Shown here one piece after another: positions 43,705-52,000 of a stretch of 64,000 bases of DNA. Source of the stretch: Prosthecobacter sp. (lineage in GTDB: Bacteria > Verrucomicrobiota > Verrucomicrobiia > Verrucomicrobiales > Verrucomicrobiaceae); contig NZ_JACSRD010000116.1 in the NCBI RefSeq assembly GCF_014879935.1, positions 1 through 64,000 of the forward strand. The letters run 5' to 3'. Each line of letters starts with the position of its first letter. Positions within the stretch are counted from its first letter, which is position 1. Position numbers and translations under genes: made by a program. A model generated the notes under the pieces. The model was not told the origin of the DNA. It was given only the letters and a program-made list of their open reading frames with translations, and did not search any database.

Positions 43705-44138
43705 ACTTATGATTTACGATTTATGACTTATGATTTGGAATGGCGTTCCTATGACGAACCAAGAGCTCAAAGAACGGACCATGGACTTTGCGGTGCGAGT
43801 CCTCACGATGGTGGATGCGCTGCCGAAGACGACGGCTGGCAAAACGGTCGGAAATCAGATCGCGAGGAGCGGAACCTCGGTGGCGGCAAATTATCGGGCT
43901 GCTTTGAGGGCCAAGTCCGATGCTGACTTCATCAACAAGATCACGATTGTGCTCGAGGAGGCCGACGAAAGCGGGTTTTGGATCGAACTGGCCGAAAAAG
44001 CCAAGTTGCTGCCCTCCAAGCGTCTGAAGGCCCTTCTTCAAGAAGCCGAGGAACTCACGAAAATCTTCAACGCCACGCGAGCGACGACCAAGCGCCGCAC
44101 GGCCAGAAATCATAAGTCGTAAGTCGTAAATCATAAAT
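43705..44138. mobile_element. Four-helix-bundle (IVS-like) element with heptad terminal inverted repeats
   Basis: The terminal repeats 43705-43736 and 44107-44138 (32 bp) are inverted and match at 29 of 32 positions. Each is built of 7-bp units of the type GATTTAT/GATTTAC/GACTTAT. The only cargo is the four-helix-bundle gene at 43751, on the strand opposite to the interrupted nrt operon, and its stop codon lies inside the right repeat. The element fills nearly the whole nrtB-nrtC gap (6 bp from each gene). Confidence 0.8.
43751..44122 (+). CDS. Four-helix-bundle protein (S23/23S rRNA IVS type)
   Basis: This 123-aa, all-helical protein of the S23/IVP family (TIGR02436 type) has ERTMDFAVRVLTMVDALPKT, GNQIARSGTSVAANYRAA and FINKITIVLEEADESGFWIEL. 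Relatives are encoded in 23S rRNA intervening sequences and are similar in fold to the Avd protein of diversity-generating retroelements. It is not in an rRNA gene here but between nrtB and nrtC, on the opposite strand. The start at 43751 (MTNQELKER) is the family's; the ATG at 43730 lies in the repeat. No enzymatic motif is visible; nucleic-acid binding is likely. Confidence 0.88.
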   Translation: MTNQELKERTMDFAVRVLTMVDALPKTTAGKTVGNQIARSGTSVAANYRAALRAKSDADFINKITIVLEEADESGFWIELAEKAKLLPSKRLKALLQEAEELTKIFNATRATTKRRTARNHKS

Positions 44139-44143
44139 GATGC

Positions 44144-45031
44144 TCAGGCAGTTTTGAAGCGGCCTTCGACGACACTCATGAGGCGATCGAGTACGTAACC
44201 GACGACGCCGATGGTGAGGATGCAGAGGATGATGTGCGAGTAGCTGTTGGCGTTGTATTGCTGCCAGAGGAAGCCGCCCACACCTGGTCGGCCGGTGAGC
44301 ATTTCCACGGCGACGATGACAAGCCATGCAATTCCGAGGCTCAGACGGAAGCCGGTGAACATGTAAGGCAGCGTGGCGGGAACGAGAACCTTCCAGAGCG
44401 TCTTCCACTTCGAGAGTTTGAGCACTTTGGCGACATTCAGGTAGTCCACCGGAACGGCTCGGACACCAACGGCGGTGTTCATCACCGTTGGCCACATGGC
44501 GCAGATGGCGATGGTGAAGAGGGCAGCGGCATCGGAGGCACCAAAAGTCGTGCGGCCGTCACCATCCATGATTTTGACACCGCTGAACAGAATCATGCCA
44601 AGCGGCAGCCACGCGAGCGGTGACACCGGCCGAAGCACCTGAATGATGGGATCAAAGGCTTTCGTGAATTGCTTCGACAGGCCGAGGAAGAAGCCAATCG
44701 GCGTGCCGATGATGAGCGCGATCAAGTAACCCTGTGCCACGAGCACGAGTGACATCCAGGTGAAGCGCAGAATGCCCTGATCGAGTTCACCGCGCTTGGC
44801 GAAAGGCTCGACGATGTAAGGCTTGCTGGCGGTCCAGGTCTCGACGGGCGTGGGCAGATCGGCGGAGAGGCCTTCACGCTTCGTGATTTTGACCTTGTCG
44901 CCGAAATCATCGACCTTTTCCGTCACCACCGACTTTCCGGCGATGGCATACCAGAAGACGCAGGTGATGAAGATCGCGACCAACGGCAGGAAGATGGAGT
45001 CGAGTTTGTATTTGTGGATGAAGGGATGCAT
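44144..45031 (-). CDS. nrtB: Nitrate ABC transporter permease (NrtB-type)
   Basis: This 295-aa inner-membrane permease of the nitrate/taurine class has about six membrane segments (the first at about 12-30, SIFLPLVAIFITCVFWYAI). A binding-protein-dependent transport motif is seen in VLRPVSPLAWLPLGMILFSG and the EAA-like loop near LSKWKTLWKVLVPATLPYMFTGFRLSLG. A periplasmic insertion (about 32-75) is longer than in many relatives. It is third in the operon, between two repeat elements. Confidence 0.9.
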   Translation of the reverse strand: MHPFIHKYKLDSIFLPLVAIFITCVFWYAIAGKSVVTEKVDDFGDKVKITKREGLSADLPTPVETWTASKPYIVEPFAKRGELDQGILRFTWMSLVLVAQGYLIALIIGTPIGFFLGLSKQFTKAFDPIIQVLRPVSPLAWLPLGMILFSGVKIMDGDGRTTFGASDAAALFTIAICAMWPTVMNTAVGVRAVPVDYLNVAKVLKLSKWKTLWKVLVPATLPYMFTGFRLSLGIAWLVIVAVEMLTGRPGVGGFLWQQYNANSYSHIILCILTIGVVGYVLDRLMSVVEGRFKTA

Positions 45032-45034
45032 CGG

Positions 45035-45140
45035 AATTTATGATTTATGATTTTTGACTTATGATTTCCGATCTGACCTCCCTCGCCGCTCCTTGTGGAG
45101 CGGTTTGGGAAATCAAAAATCGTAAATCATAAATCATAAA
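45035..45140. mobile_element. MITE-like cargo-less relative of the four-helix-bundle element
   Basis: The inverted arms 45035-45068 and 45107-45140 match at 30 of 34 positions and use the same GATTTAT-type heptads as the element at 43705. Only 38 bp lie between them, containing a small inner hairpin CCGCTCC/GGAGCGG. It fills the nrtA-nrtB gap. Confidence 0.8.
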
Positions 45141-45148
45141 TGGCTCGG

Positions 45149-46423
45149 TCAGCCCTTGATCGTCTTCACCGCGAAGGAGGCGGCGTAGGCTTCGAGGTCG
45201 GCGGTGGGGTCGAATTTGACGCCGTCAAAGAGGGTTTCGGCGCTGGTGTCGGCTCCGGCGTGGGCGTAGCCGATTTCCTTCATGGCCTCTTCATAGATGT
45301 CGGAACGCATGACCTGCTTGGCGACGCCTTCGTAGTCGGGAGCGCCTTCGACGAAGCCCCAGCGGCGGAGCTGCGTGAGCCACCACTTGGCGTATTTGGC
45401 CTGCGGGTAGTTGCAGTTGCGATCGCTGAAGATCATGTAGTTCGGATCCTTGAACTTGCGGCCGTCGCCCATGAGGTATTTGCCTTCGAGGCGGCCGAGA
45501 ATGGTCTCGGGCGGGCAGTTGATGTAAGTGGCGGCGCTGACGATGTTCGCCTGCTCGGGACGGTTCTCCATCTTGTCGAGCCACACGCTGGCCTCATGCA
45601 GGGCCTTGAGCACGGCTTTGACGGTCTTCGGATTCTTCGCGGCGAACTCCTCGGTGAAGGCGCAGACCTTTTCAGGGTGATCCTTCCACATGGCCTGCGT
45701 GGTGATGGAGGTGTAGCCGATGTCCTCAGCGATGGTCTTGGCGTTCCAAGGTTCGCCGACGCAGAAGCCGTCCATCTTGCCGACTTTCATGTTCGCGACC
45801 ATCTGCGGAGGCGGCACGGTGATGAGGGAAACGTCAGCGCCTGCCCCATTCGCATCGCCGGGATTGATGCCACCCGCGGCGAGGTAATAGCGCATCCACA
45901 TGGCGTGTGTGCCAGGCGGGAAGGTCATCGCGAAGGTCATCGGCGTGCCTTTGGCCTTGGCATCATCGACGAAGGGCTTCAGCGCCTTCGGATCGTCGGC
46001 GACCTTGCCTTTGAGCGAATTCGCGAGCGTGATGGCCTGGCCATTGCGGTTGATTAGCCATGGAATGATCATCGGTTTTTTCGGCGCACCGCCGAGGCCC
46101 ATGGTGGAGGCAATCGGCATGCCGATGAGCATGTGCGTGGCCTGGATGTCGCCATTCGAGAGCGAATCGCGGATGGCGGCCCAGCTCGCGCCTTTGCTCA
46201 CGGTGGAATTGATGCCATATTTTTTGAAGAGACCCTTTTCATGCGCCACGACGATGCTGGAGCAATCGGTGAGGGCAATGATGCCGAGTTTCACATCGGG
46301 GGACTCAGGCGAGTCATCGGCGTAGGCGGAGCCGACCCAGCCAGAGGGCAGGCCGGAGAGGAGGGCGCCGAGGCCAGCCTGGCGGAGGATGTTGCGACGG
46401 GTGAGCGGAGTGGCGGTATTCAT
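45149..46423 (-). CDS. nrtA: Periplasmic nitrate-binding protein (NrtA-type, Tat-exported)
   Basis: This 424-aa substrate-binding protein of the NrtA/CmpA family has a twin-arginine signal (TRRNILRQAGLGALLSGLP). The mature part contains LGIIALTDCSSIVVAHEKGLFKKYGI, WAAIRDSLSNGDIQATHMLIGMPI and MDGFCVGEPWNAKTIAEDIGY, all family hallmarks. It binds nitrate (perhaps nitrite) and hands it to NrtB. The start overlaps the stop of the upstream NasS-like gene by 4 bp. Bicarbonate-binding CmpA is the alternative; the nitrate genes nearby favour NrtA. Confidence 0.9.
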   Translation of the reverse strand: MNTATPLTRRNILRQAGLGALLSGLPSGWVGSAYADDSPESPDVKLGIIALTDCSSIVVAHEKGLFKKYGINSTVSKGASWAAIRDSLSNGDIQATHMLIGMPIASTMGLGGAPKKPMIIPWLINRNGQAITLANSLKGKVADDPKALKPFVDDAKAKGTPMTFAMTFPPGTHAMWMRYYLAAGGINPGDANGAGADVSLITVPPPQMVANMKVGKMDGFCVGEPWNAKTIAEDIGYTSITTQAMWKDHPEKVCAFTEEFAAKNPKTVKAVLKALHEASVWLDKMENRPEQANIVSAATYINCPPETILGRLEGKYLMGDGRKFKDPNYMIFSDRNCNYPQAKYAKWWLTQLRRWGFVEGAPDYEGVAKQVMRSDIYEEAMKEIGYAHAGADTSAETLFDGVKFDPTADLEAYAASFAVKTIKG

Positions 46424-47532
46424 GCGAGGGCGAGTTGGGAACGTTTCTGGGACTTGGTGGCGTGTTTGGGTGCGGCGGCGGGTGCTTCGGGAAGAGGGAG
46501 GGCGCTGGAGGTCCAGCAGTCACGCAGGGCAGCAGCGGCCTCGGCGCGTTGCGCAGGCACCAGAAGGCCATGCGTGATGAATTCATTGATGAGCCAGCGA
46601 CCGCGCTCCGAGGTGGGCTCATTGGCCTCACGGCGCTGGAATATGTGGAAGTGAGACGCCTCGATGGACTTCTCGGTGCCGAGATCGAGCGGACCAACTA
46701 GCGAGCGCTTCAAGATGGCTTCGTTTCCACTGAAATAGCCGCTCTCAGCGAGGATGTGGGCCACTTCAGCGCGATTTTCAGCAGCATCGCAGTAGGCGCA
46801 GGCCTCATGCAGGGCCGCGATGATGGCACGCATCTCATCCGAATGACGCTCCACAAACGTCTCCGTGGTAAGCAGCACTTTTTCGGGGTGACCGGGCGCG
46901 AGTTGCTCGCTCGTGGCGGCGATCCAGCCGGTGCCGCGCTCGACCGCGTAGGAATTCCAAGGCTCGCCGACGCAGTAGCCGTCGATGAGGCCCGCTTCGA
47001 GGTTCGAGGCCATCTGGGTGGGTGGCAGCGCCACGAGGCGCACTTCCTTGTCCACATCGATGCCGCCGGCCGCCAGCCACTGGCGCAGCAGGAAAAAGTG
47101 CGACGCATATCGCGAGACCATTCCGAAAGTGAATTTGCGGCTCGTGCTGCTGCGGATGAGCTTTTTGAGGCTCGCTGCATCGCGCACGCCACGATTCCAA
47201 AGATCGCGGCTCAGCGTGATGGCATTGCCGTGCAGATTGAAGACGAATGGGGCCACCACCCGGCTGGGCGGCGTGCTGAGCCCGAGACGCATTGCCAGCG
47301 CGAGGCCGGCGATGGCGTGGGCGGCATCCACCTGGCCGTAGAGCAGCTTTTCCCGAATGGTGGCCCATCCGACCTCACAACTTAACTCAACTCGAACGCC
47401 ATGTTTGCGGAACAGCTCACGGTTCCGGGCCACAAGCAGCGGAGCGCAGTCGGTGAGCGGAATGAAACCGATGCGCACGGGCTGAACAACCCCGCTGAGG
47501 GTGGCTTTGGAACTGGAAGCGGCGTTTGGCAT
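46420..47532 (-). CDS. NrtA-like protein without signal peptide, candidate cytoplasmic nitrate sensor (NasS-like)
   Basis: This 370-aa protein is homologous to the adjacent NrtA (VRIGFIPLTDCAPLLVARNRELFRKHGV, WATIREKLLYGQVDAAHAI and LIDGYCVGEPWNSYAVERGTGW) but has no recognisable signal at the start MPNAASSSK. A 21-residue extension from ATG 47595 contains a weak hydrophobic stretch but no clear export signal. Soluble NrtA-like proteins include NasS, which senses nitrate with the antiterminator NasT, and the C-terminal domain of NrtC. No NasT is present here. It is first in the nrt operon, divergent from lysR. Confidence 0.75.
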   Translation of the reverse strand: MPNAASSSKATLSGVVQPVRIGFIPLTDCAPLLVARNRELFRKHGVRVELSCEVGWATIREKLLYGQVDAAHAIAGLALAMRLGLSTPPSRVVAPFVFNLHGNAITLSRDLWNRGVRDAASLKKLIRSSTSRKFTFGMVSRYASHFFLLRQWLAAGGIDVDKEVRLVALPPTQMASNLEAGLIDGYCVGEPWNSYAVERGTGWIAATSEQLAPGHPEKVLLTTETFVERHSDEMRAIIAALHEACAYCDAAENRAEVAHILAESGYFSGNEAILKRSLVGPLDLGTEKSIEASHFHIFQRREANEPTSERGRWLINEFITHGLLVPAQRAEAAAALRDCWTSSALPLPEAPAAAPKHATKSQKRSQLALA

Positions 47533-47612
47533 GACGCCAATCCACTCAGCAGCCGCGATGCCAGCAGGCCAAGTCCATGCAGAAACCACGCGCAATGTTT
47601 TTCACTTGATGT

Positions 47613-47627
47613 ATGAATGGCATTCAT
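47613..47627. promoter_or_regulatory. Predicted LysR-type operator in the lysR/nasS divergent region
   Basis: ATGAA-TGGCA-TTCAT is a near-palindrome with T-N11-A geometry, overlapping the first codons of lysR. It is 81-95 bp upstream of the NasS-like start, the usual activation distance. It matches the site at 38141-38155 upstream of the nitrate reduction operon. Confidence 0.6.
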
Positions 47628-48552
47628 GGATCACGCCATCGATTCCCGTCAGCTCCGCGCCTTCATCTGCCTCGCCCGCAGCGGCAGCTTCACGCAGGCC
47701 GGGCGCGAGCTGCATCTCACACAGAGCGCCATCAGCCATGCGATCAAGTCGCTCGAAAACGATCTCGGCACGCAGCTTTTCCATCGTCAGGGCAAGAGCG
47801 TGCACCTCACGCATGCCGGGCGTGAGCTGCTGCCGCACGCGGAGAACATCCTGCAGAGCATGGCCTCCGCGCGGAGCATCCTCGGCACGCTCGATCAAAC
47901 GCCACGCGGCAAGCTGCGCATCGGCTGCACCACCGCCGCGGCACAGTTCATCCTGCCGACGGTGTTTCGCGAATTCAAAGAGAGCTTCCCGCTTTACGAG
48001 ATCAAAGTCATCACCGGCGAGACGCCTGACACGATCGAGAAGCTCGAAAAAAACCAGGTGGACATCACGGTGAGCCTCAAGCCCGCCGAAACGGCCAAGC
48101 TGAGCTGCCACGCCATCTTTGACGATGAACTCGAGTTCCTCGTCTCGCCGCTGCATCCGTGGGCGCAAAAGCCGCCAAAGCTCAAAGAGACCGCGAACGA
48201 GACTTTCATCGTCGCCAGCCGCAACAGCCTCAACTTTGCCCTCACGCAGGAGTACTTCATGAAACAGGGCGTGCGGCTCAACAACTTCATCGAACTCGGC
48301 AGCTCCGAGGCCACCAAGGAACTTGCGAAGCTGGGCATCGGCGTGGCCATCGCCGCACGCTGGATCGCGCGGAGTGAGATCGGGTCCGGCCAGCTCGTGG
48401 CGCAACCGATGCCGCGTGGCAAACTGAAGCGCCGCTGGGTGGTGTCCACGCTCAAAGGGCGGCCCGTGAACCTGCCGGAGCGCACCTTCATCGGTCTGTG
48501 CGAGGAAGTGGGCCGGAGGATGATGCATGACATGCCCGCACGGGCTGACTGA
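47617..48552 (+). CDS. LysR-family regulator, probable activator of nitrate genes
   Basis: This 311-aa LysR regulator has a winged HTH (residues about 6-65, SRQLRAFICLARSGSFTQAGRELHLTQSAISHAIKSLENDLGTQLFHR) and a two-lobed effector domain (about 95-300, GKLRIGCTTAAAQFILPTVFREF). It is transcribed divergently from the nitrate uptake operon, in a position comparable to NtcB of cyanobacteria, which responds to nitrite. The second ATG (47626, MDHAIDSRQ) is an equally plausible start; the operator palindrome covers both. The effector is inferred from context. Confidence 0.88.
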   Translation: MAFMDHAIDSRQLRAFICLARSGSFTQAGRELHLTQSAISHAIKSLENDLGTQLFHRQGKSVHLTHAGRELLPHAENILQSMASARSILGTLDQTPRGKLRIGCTTAAAQFILPTVFREFKESFPLYEIKVITGETPDTIEKLEKNQVDITVSLKPAETAKLSCHAIFDDELEFLVSPLHPWAQKPPKLKETANETFIVASRNSLNFALTQEYFMKQGVRLNNFIELGSSEATKELAKLGIGVAIAARWIARSEIGSGQLVAQPMPRGKLKRRWVVSTLKGRPVNLPERTFIGLCEEVGRRMMHDMPARAD

Positions 48553-48595
48553 TGCCCGCCGTGCGACCACGGGCAGAACAAAGGCGTGCTTGAAG

Positions 48596-49534
48596 CTATT
48601 CCGCAGACCCGCCTTCCTGTTGCGCCCTGCCAGGAGACGGGGCGGCCCCGCCGAGAGTCTGAAGCGATTCGCAGGTGGTGCGGAGCTTCTGGCGCACTTC
48701 GGCCGCCTTCGCGGCCAGGGCGCGTTGTTCACGCTCGTATTGGGCGCGACCTTCGGGCGTTTCGATTTTCACGGGCTCCAGGCTCATGGCACGGAGGTCG
48801 TAGGGACTGGCACGCATGTCGAGATCGCGTCCGGCGAGGGCGAGTTCGAAGCATTCACCGATGAGGTCGGAGCCGGTCCAGGGCCAGAGCTTGGAGGACC
48901 ACTTGTAGAGATCCATGTTGGCATGCAGGCAGGCGGATTGTTCGAAGTCGAGACGGGAGTCGAGATCGGGCTGGAGGGCGTTGAGCGGCCGAGCCTGCGG
49001 AGTGAAGAAACGGAAGGCATCGTAGTGGGAGCAGCACACGGCCTGCGATTCGACGAACGCGGCGAGTTCCGCCGGTGAAAGGCGCAGCTCCCAGCCCTGG
49101 TGGCGGATCTCCTCCGCCGGCTGGCGATAGACCATGGCCCATTCATGGAGGCCAAAACAGTTGAAACGCCCTGCCCTGCCAAGGATGCGGGAGCACAGGG
49201 TGACGACCCATGCGGCGAATTCGCGCTCGCGCAGGCCGAAGCGGGATTCATCGAGGCGAAGCAGGCCGTTTTCCCGCACACAGCGGTCGCTTTGCAGCCA
49301 GGGAAGGTGTTCCAAGTCGTCCGCAGTCACTTCAATGCTGACGCCGAGGGGCGGGAGCCATTGTTTGAGCTTCGCAGGGGTGAAGCTGTAGTAGGTGAAG
49401 AGGAAGTCATGCACGGGATGCTTCGCGCCGCGGCTGCGACGCTCGACAAAAGCATCCGCGGGGGCGGACACACGCCGCAGGTGCGACTGCATGCGGGCCT
49501 GCCATTCCTCGCGGCTCCAGACGACGGAACTCAT
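48596..49534 (-). CDS. Conserved protein annotated in relatives as 3-methyladenine DNA glycosylase
   Basis: This 312-aa protein includes AKHPVHDFLFTYYSFTPAKLKQWLPPLG, LCSRILGRAGRFNCFGLHEWAMVYRQ and HYDAFRFFTPQARPLN. As I recall, this family is labelled 3-methyladenine DNA glycosylase in actinobacterial and verrucomicrobial genomes, but I see no helix-hairpin-helix or catalytic Asp pattern to confirm it. The start overlaps the mgtE stop by 4 bp (ATGA). The last 30 residues are low-complexity. Confidence 0.6.
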   Translation of the reverse strand: MSSVVWSREEWQARMQSHLRRVSAPADAFVERRSRGAKHPVHDFLFTYYSFTPAKLKQWLPPLGVSIEVTADDLEHLPWLQSDRCVRENGLLRLDESRFGLREREFAAWVVTLCSRILGRAGRFNCFGLHEWAMVYRQPAEEIRHQGWELRLSPAELAAFVESQAVCCSHYDAFRFFTPQARPLNALQPDLDSRLDFEQSACLHANMDLYKWSSKLWPWTGSDLIGECFELALAGRDLDMRASPYDLRAMSLEPVKIETPEGRAQYEREQRALAAKAAEVRQKLRTTCESLQTLGGAAPSPGRAQQEGGSAE

Positions 49535-50736
49535 GGCACAAGCAACGTGGCGAGGCCAAGGAAGGTGCCCATGCTGATGACGTCCGTGGCGGTGGTGAGG
49601 AAGATGCTGGACGCGGTGGCGGGATCGGCGCCGACTTTGCGCAGGGCGAGCGGGATCAACGCACCGCTGAGACCGCTGACGACACAACTCACCACCATGG
49701 CCATCCACACCACGACCGCCAGGGAGAGTGCGTTGGCCGCATTGTCGCTCATGCTGGCATACACATACATGCCGATGGCGGCGGAGACGCCGACGAGCAT
49801 GCCGTTGAGGAGGCCGAGCAGGCCTTCTTTGATCACGAGCTTGCGTTCCTCGCCGGATTTGAGGTCGCCCAAGGTCATGCCGCGCAGGGCGACGGCGAGG
49901 GCCTGGCAGCCGGTGTTACCGGACTGGCCGGCGAGCACGGGTAAAAAGACGGCCAGCAGCACGAGGCGGTCGAGCGTCCCTTGGAAGACGCCGACGACTG
50001 CGGCGGCGACGAAGCACGTGAGCAGATTCACCTGGAGCCAGGGATGGCGGAAGCGCAGGCTGCGCAGCAGCGGCGTGGTGAGCCGCTCCTCGTTTTTCAC
50101 ACCGACCATGGAACCGACCTGGGCGCTGATCTCGATGGCGCGTGCCTCGAAAAGGGTCTGGCCGCGCACGAGGCCGAGCAGGACGCCGTCCTTGTCGCAG
50201 ACTGGATAGACGGGGTAGTGCTTGTTGACGACGGCCTTCATTGCCTCAGTGAGCTCCATCTCGGGATCGAGCGTGAAGGGCTGGGGCACCATGACGTCCT
50301 TCAGCCTGGCATCTGGCGCGGCGAGCATGAGGTCGCGCATGACCAGGAGGCCGAGCAGCTTTTCGTTTTCGTCGGTGATGTAGCCGTAGGTGACGAAGGC
50401 CTTCTTGCTGAGAAGACGGATCTCCTCGATGGTGTCGCGGGCAGTGGCGTCCGGGCGGAAGGTGGCGACGGGCGGCTCCATCAGCCAGCCGACGCTGTCC
50501 TCCGGGTGCTCGCGGTTGCTGATCCATTGGCGGGCCTTGTCCTGCGGGGCCATGGACAGGACCATGGTGCGCGGCTCGTCATCCATCTTCTCCAGCACCT
50601 GCTGGGCGACCATGGGGTTCAGGTTCATGAGCACGGTGGCGACTTCCTCACTGGGGGCTTTGTCGAGCAGATCGGCGGCTTCTTGAGCGCCACGCTCCGA
50701 GACGGCGTTGAGGAGATTTTCGGTGTTGGTGTCCAT
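49531..50736 (-). CDS. mgtE: MgtE-family magnesium/divalent cation transporter
   Basis: This 401-aa channel-like transporter has a shortened N-domain (about 1-85), two CBS domains (about 86-205, LLGLLVMRDLMLAAPDARLKDVM and YPVYPVCDKDGVLLGLVRGQTLF) and five membrane segments (from about 235). The MgtE pore signature is PVLAGQSGNTGCQALAVALRG. In MgtE, Mg binding between the CBS and N domains closes the pore. Length is below the usual 450 aa because of the short N-domain. The start at 50736 (MDTNTENLL) fits homologs. Confidence 0.9.
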   Translation of the reverse strand: MDTNTENLLNAVSERGAQEAADLLDKAPSEEVATVLMNLNPMVAQQVLEKMDDEPRTMVLSMAPQDKARQWISNREHPEDSVGWLMEPPVATFRPDATARDTIEEIRLLSKKAFVTYGYITDENEKLLGLLVMRDLMLAAPDARLKDVMVPQPFTLDPEMELTEAMKAVVNKHYPVYPVCDKDGVLLGLVRGQTLFEARAIEISAQVGSMVGVKNEERLTTPLLRSLRFRHPWLQVNLLTCFVAAAVVGVFQGTLDRLVLLAVFLPVLAGQSGNTGCQALAVALRGMTLGDLKSGEERKLVIKEGLLGLLNGMLVGVSAAIGMYVYASMSDNAANALSLAVVVWMAMVVSCVVSGLSGALIPLALRKVGADPATASSIFLTTATDVISMGTFLGLATLLVP

Positions 50737-50829
50737 GCGGGCGGGAATGATAACGAAGAGGCGGCAGGTTGTCACCGGAGCGGAGAAAAAAACCTCGCCA
50801 AGACGGGCCGGTGACGCACATTTCCGGCC

Positions 50830-51795
50830 ATGCCCATCCACGAACGCGACTACATGCGCGAAGACCCGGCCCGCCACGGGCCACGGGGCGTCACGGCTTT
50901 CCAGATTTTCCTGGGGCTGAACATCGCGGTCTTTGTGATGCAGTATGTGTTTGTGATCGGGGCGATCCAGCATCCGGTCTCGGGCAAGGTCTTCCCCTTT
51001 GGCGGGGTCAGCATGCACGAGCTCGCGCAGGGCAAAATCTGGACACTGTTCACCTACATGTTCGTGCATGGCAGCCTGGGACACCTGGCGCTGAACATGC
51101 TGCTGCTCCTGTTCGCCGGCCGCGCCGTGCAGCAGCGCTTCGGCAGCCGGCATTTCACACTGATTTATCTGCTGTCAGGCCTGGTGGGTGCGGCGGCGGA
51201 GATGACGGTGAATGGGTACGTGCGCGGGGACATGATCACCTCGCTCGTGGGCGCGTCAGCCTCGACCTTCGGGCTGCTGATGGCGCTGGCGGTGGCGATG
51301 CCGGACGAGGAGATCACAGCGCTGGTGTATTTCATCATTCCGGTGCGTCTGCGGCTGTGGACGCTGGCCAAGGGCCTGTTTGTGATCCAGCTCATCTTCG
51401 GTCTGGCGGGTTTGCTGTTCGATGTGCTGCCAGAAGGCATGGAGATCGCCTACTTCGCCCATCTCGGCGGTGCCGCGATGGGGTGGTTCTACGCCCGCAG
51501 CCTGGGCTACGGTGGCCGGCCGCTGACGTATGCCAGCCAGTGGCAGCCGCCGCCGGCAGTACGCCGCCCTGCCATGGCGCGGGCACGCACCCGCCGCAGT
51601 GTGGATCTGGAAACGGAGCCGCCCACGGCTGATGCGCCGCTGAAGCCCTCCGACCCTGTGCGCAGTCTTATGGAGGAGGTGATCAATCCGCTGCTCGACA
51701 AGATGAATCAGCACGGGAAGAACAGCCTGACAGAGGACGAACTGCGGGCGCTGGAACGCGCCAGCCGCGAGGTGAACCGCCGCAGCCAGCGTTGA
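50830..51795 (+). CDS. Rhomboid-family intramembrane serine protease
   Basis: This 321-aa membrane protein has about six hydrophobic segments. The rhomboid hallmarks are FVHGSLGHLALNMLLL (HxxxN-like region, about 78-93), the nucleophile in SLVGASASTFGLL (GxSx) and the catalytic His in YFAHLGGAAMGW. The last about 95 residues form a soluble, charged tail (from about 225). It is divergent from mgtE. The substrate is unknown. Confidence 0.87.
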   Translation: MPIHERDYMREDPARHGPRGVTAFQIFLGLNIAVFVMQYVFVIGAIQHPVSGKVFPFGGVSMHELAQGKIWTLFTYMFVHGSLGHLALNMLLLLFAGRAVQQRFGSRHFTLIYLLSGLVGAAAEMTVNGYVRGDMITSLVGASASTFGLLMALAVAMPDEEITALVYFIIPVRLRLWTLAKGLFVIQLIFGLAGLLFDVLPEGMEIAYFAHLGGAAMGWFYARSLGYGGRPLTYASQWQPPPAVRRPAMARARTRRSVDLETEPPTADAPLKPSDPVRSLMEEVINPLLDKMNQHGKNSLTEDELRALERASREVNRRSQR

Positions 51796-51802
51796 TCGGA
51801 TC

Positions 51803-51976
51803 ATGCTGTCCTCACGCTCCATCCGCCTCGCCGCCACCCTCCTGCTCGCGCTATTGTCTGGTTGGACGATTCGTGCCTGGCGCAAAGGCGGTCCCCACGA
51901 TGCTCAGGGCAGGACAACCGCCCCCGCGTCCGCCCCGGCCAAGGCGGACGCGAAAAACGCCTTCCCCGACGAGTGA
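51803..51976 (+). CDS. Small 57-aa putative exported or membrane peptide
   Basis: This short frame starts 7 bp after the rhomboid stop. A hydrophobic N-terminal segment (SIRLAATLLLALLSGWTI) is followed by a charged Ala/Pro/Lys-rich tail ending FPDE. The signal-like N-terminus and tight spacing support it. No family is recognised, and chance is possible. Confidence 0.4.
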   Translation: MLSSRSIRLAATLLLALLSGWTIRAWRKGGPHDAQGRTTAPASAPAKADAKNAFPDE

Positions 51977-52000
51977 CCCCACGCGTATCCCACGCTCCAC

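Noticed and set aside
43705-44138. The four-helix-bundle gene as part of a 23S rRNA intervening sequence or a diversity-generating retroelement.
   Set aside because: No rRNA sequence flanks it, and there is no reverse transcriptase or template/variable repeat nearby.
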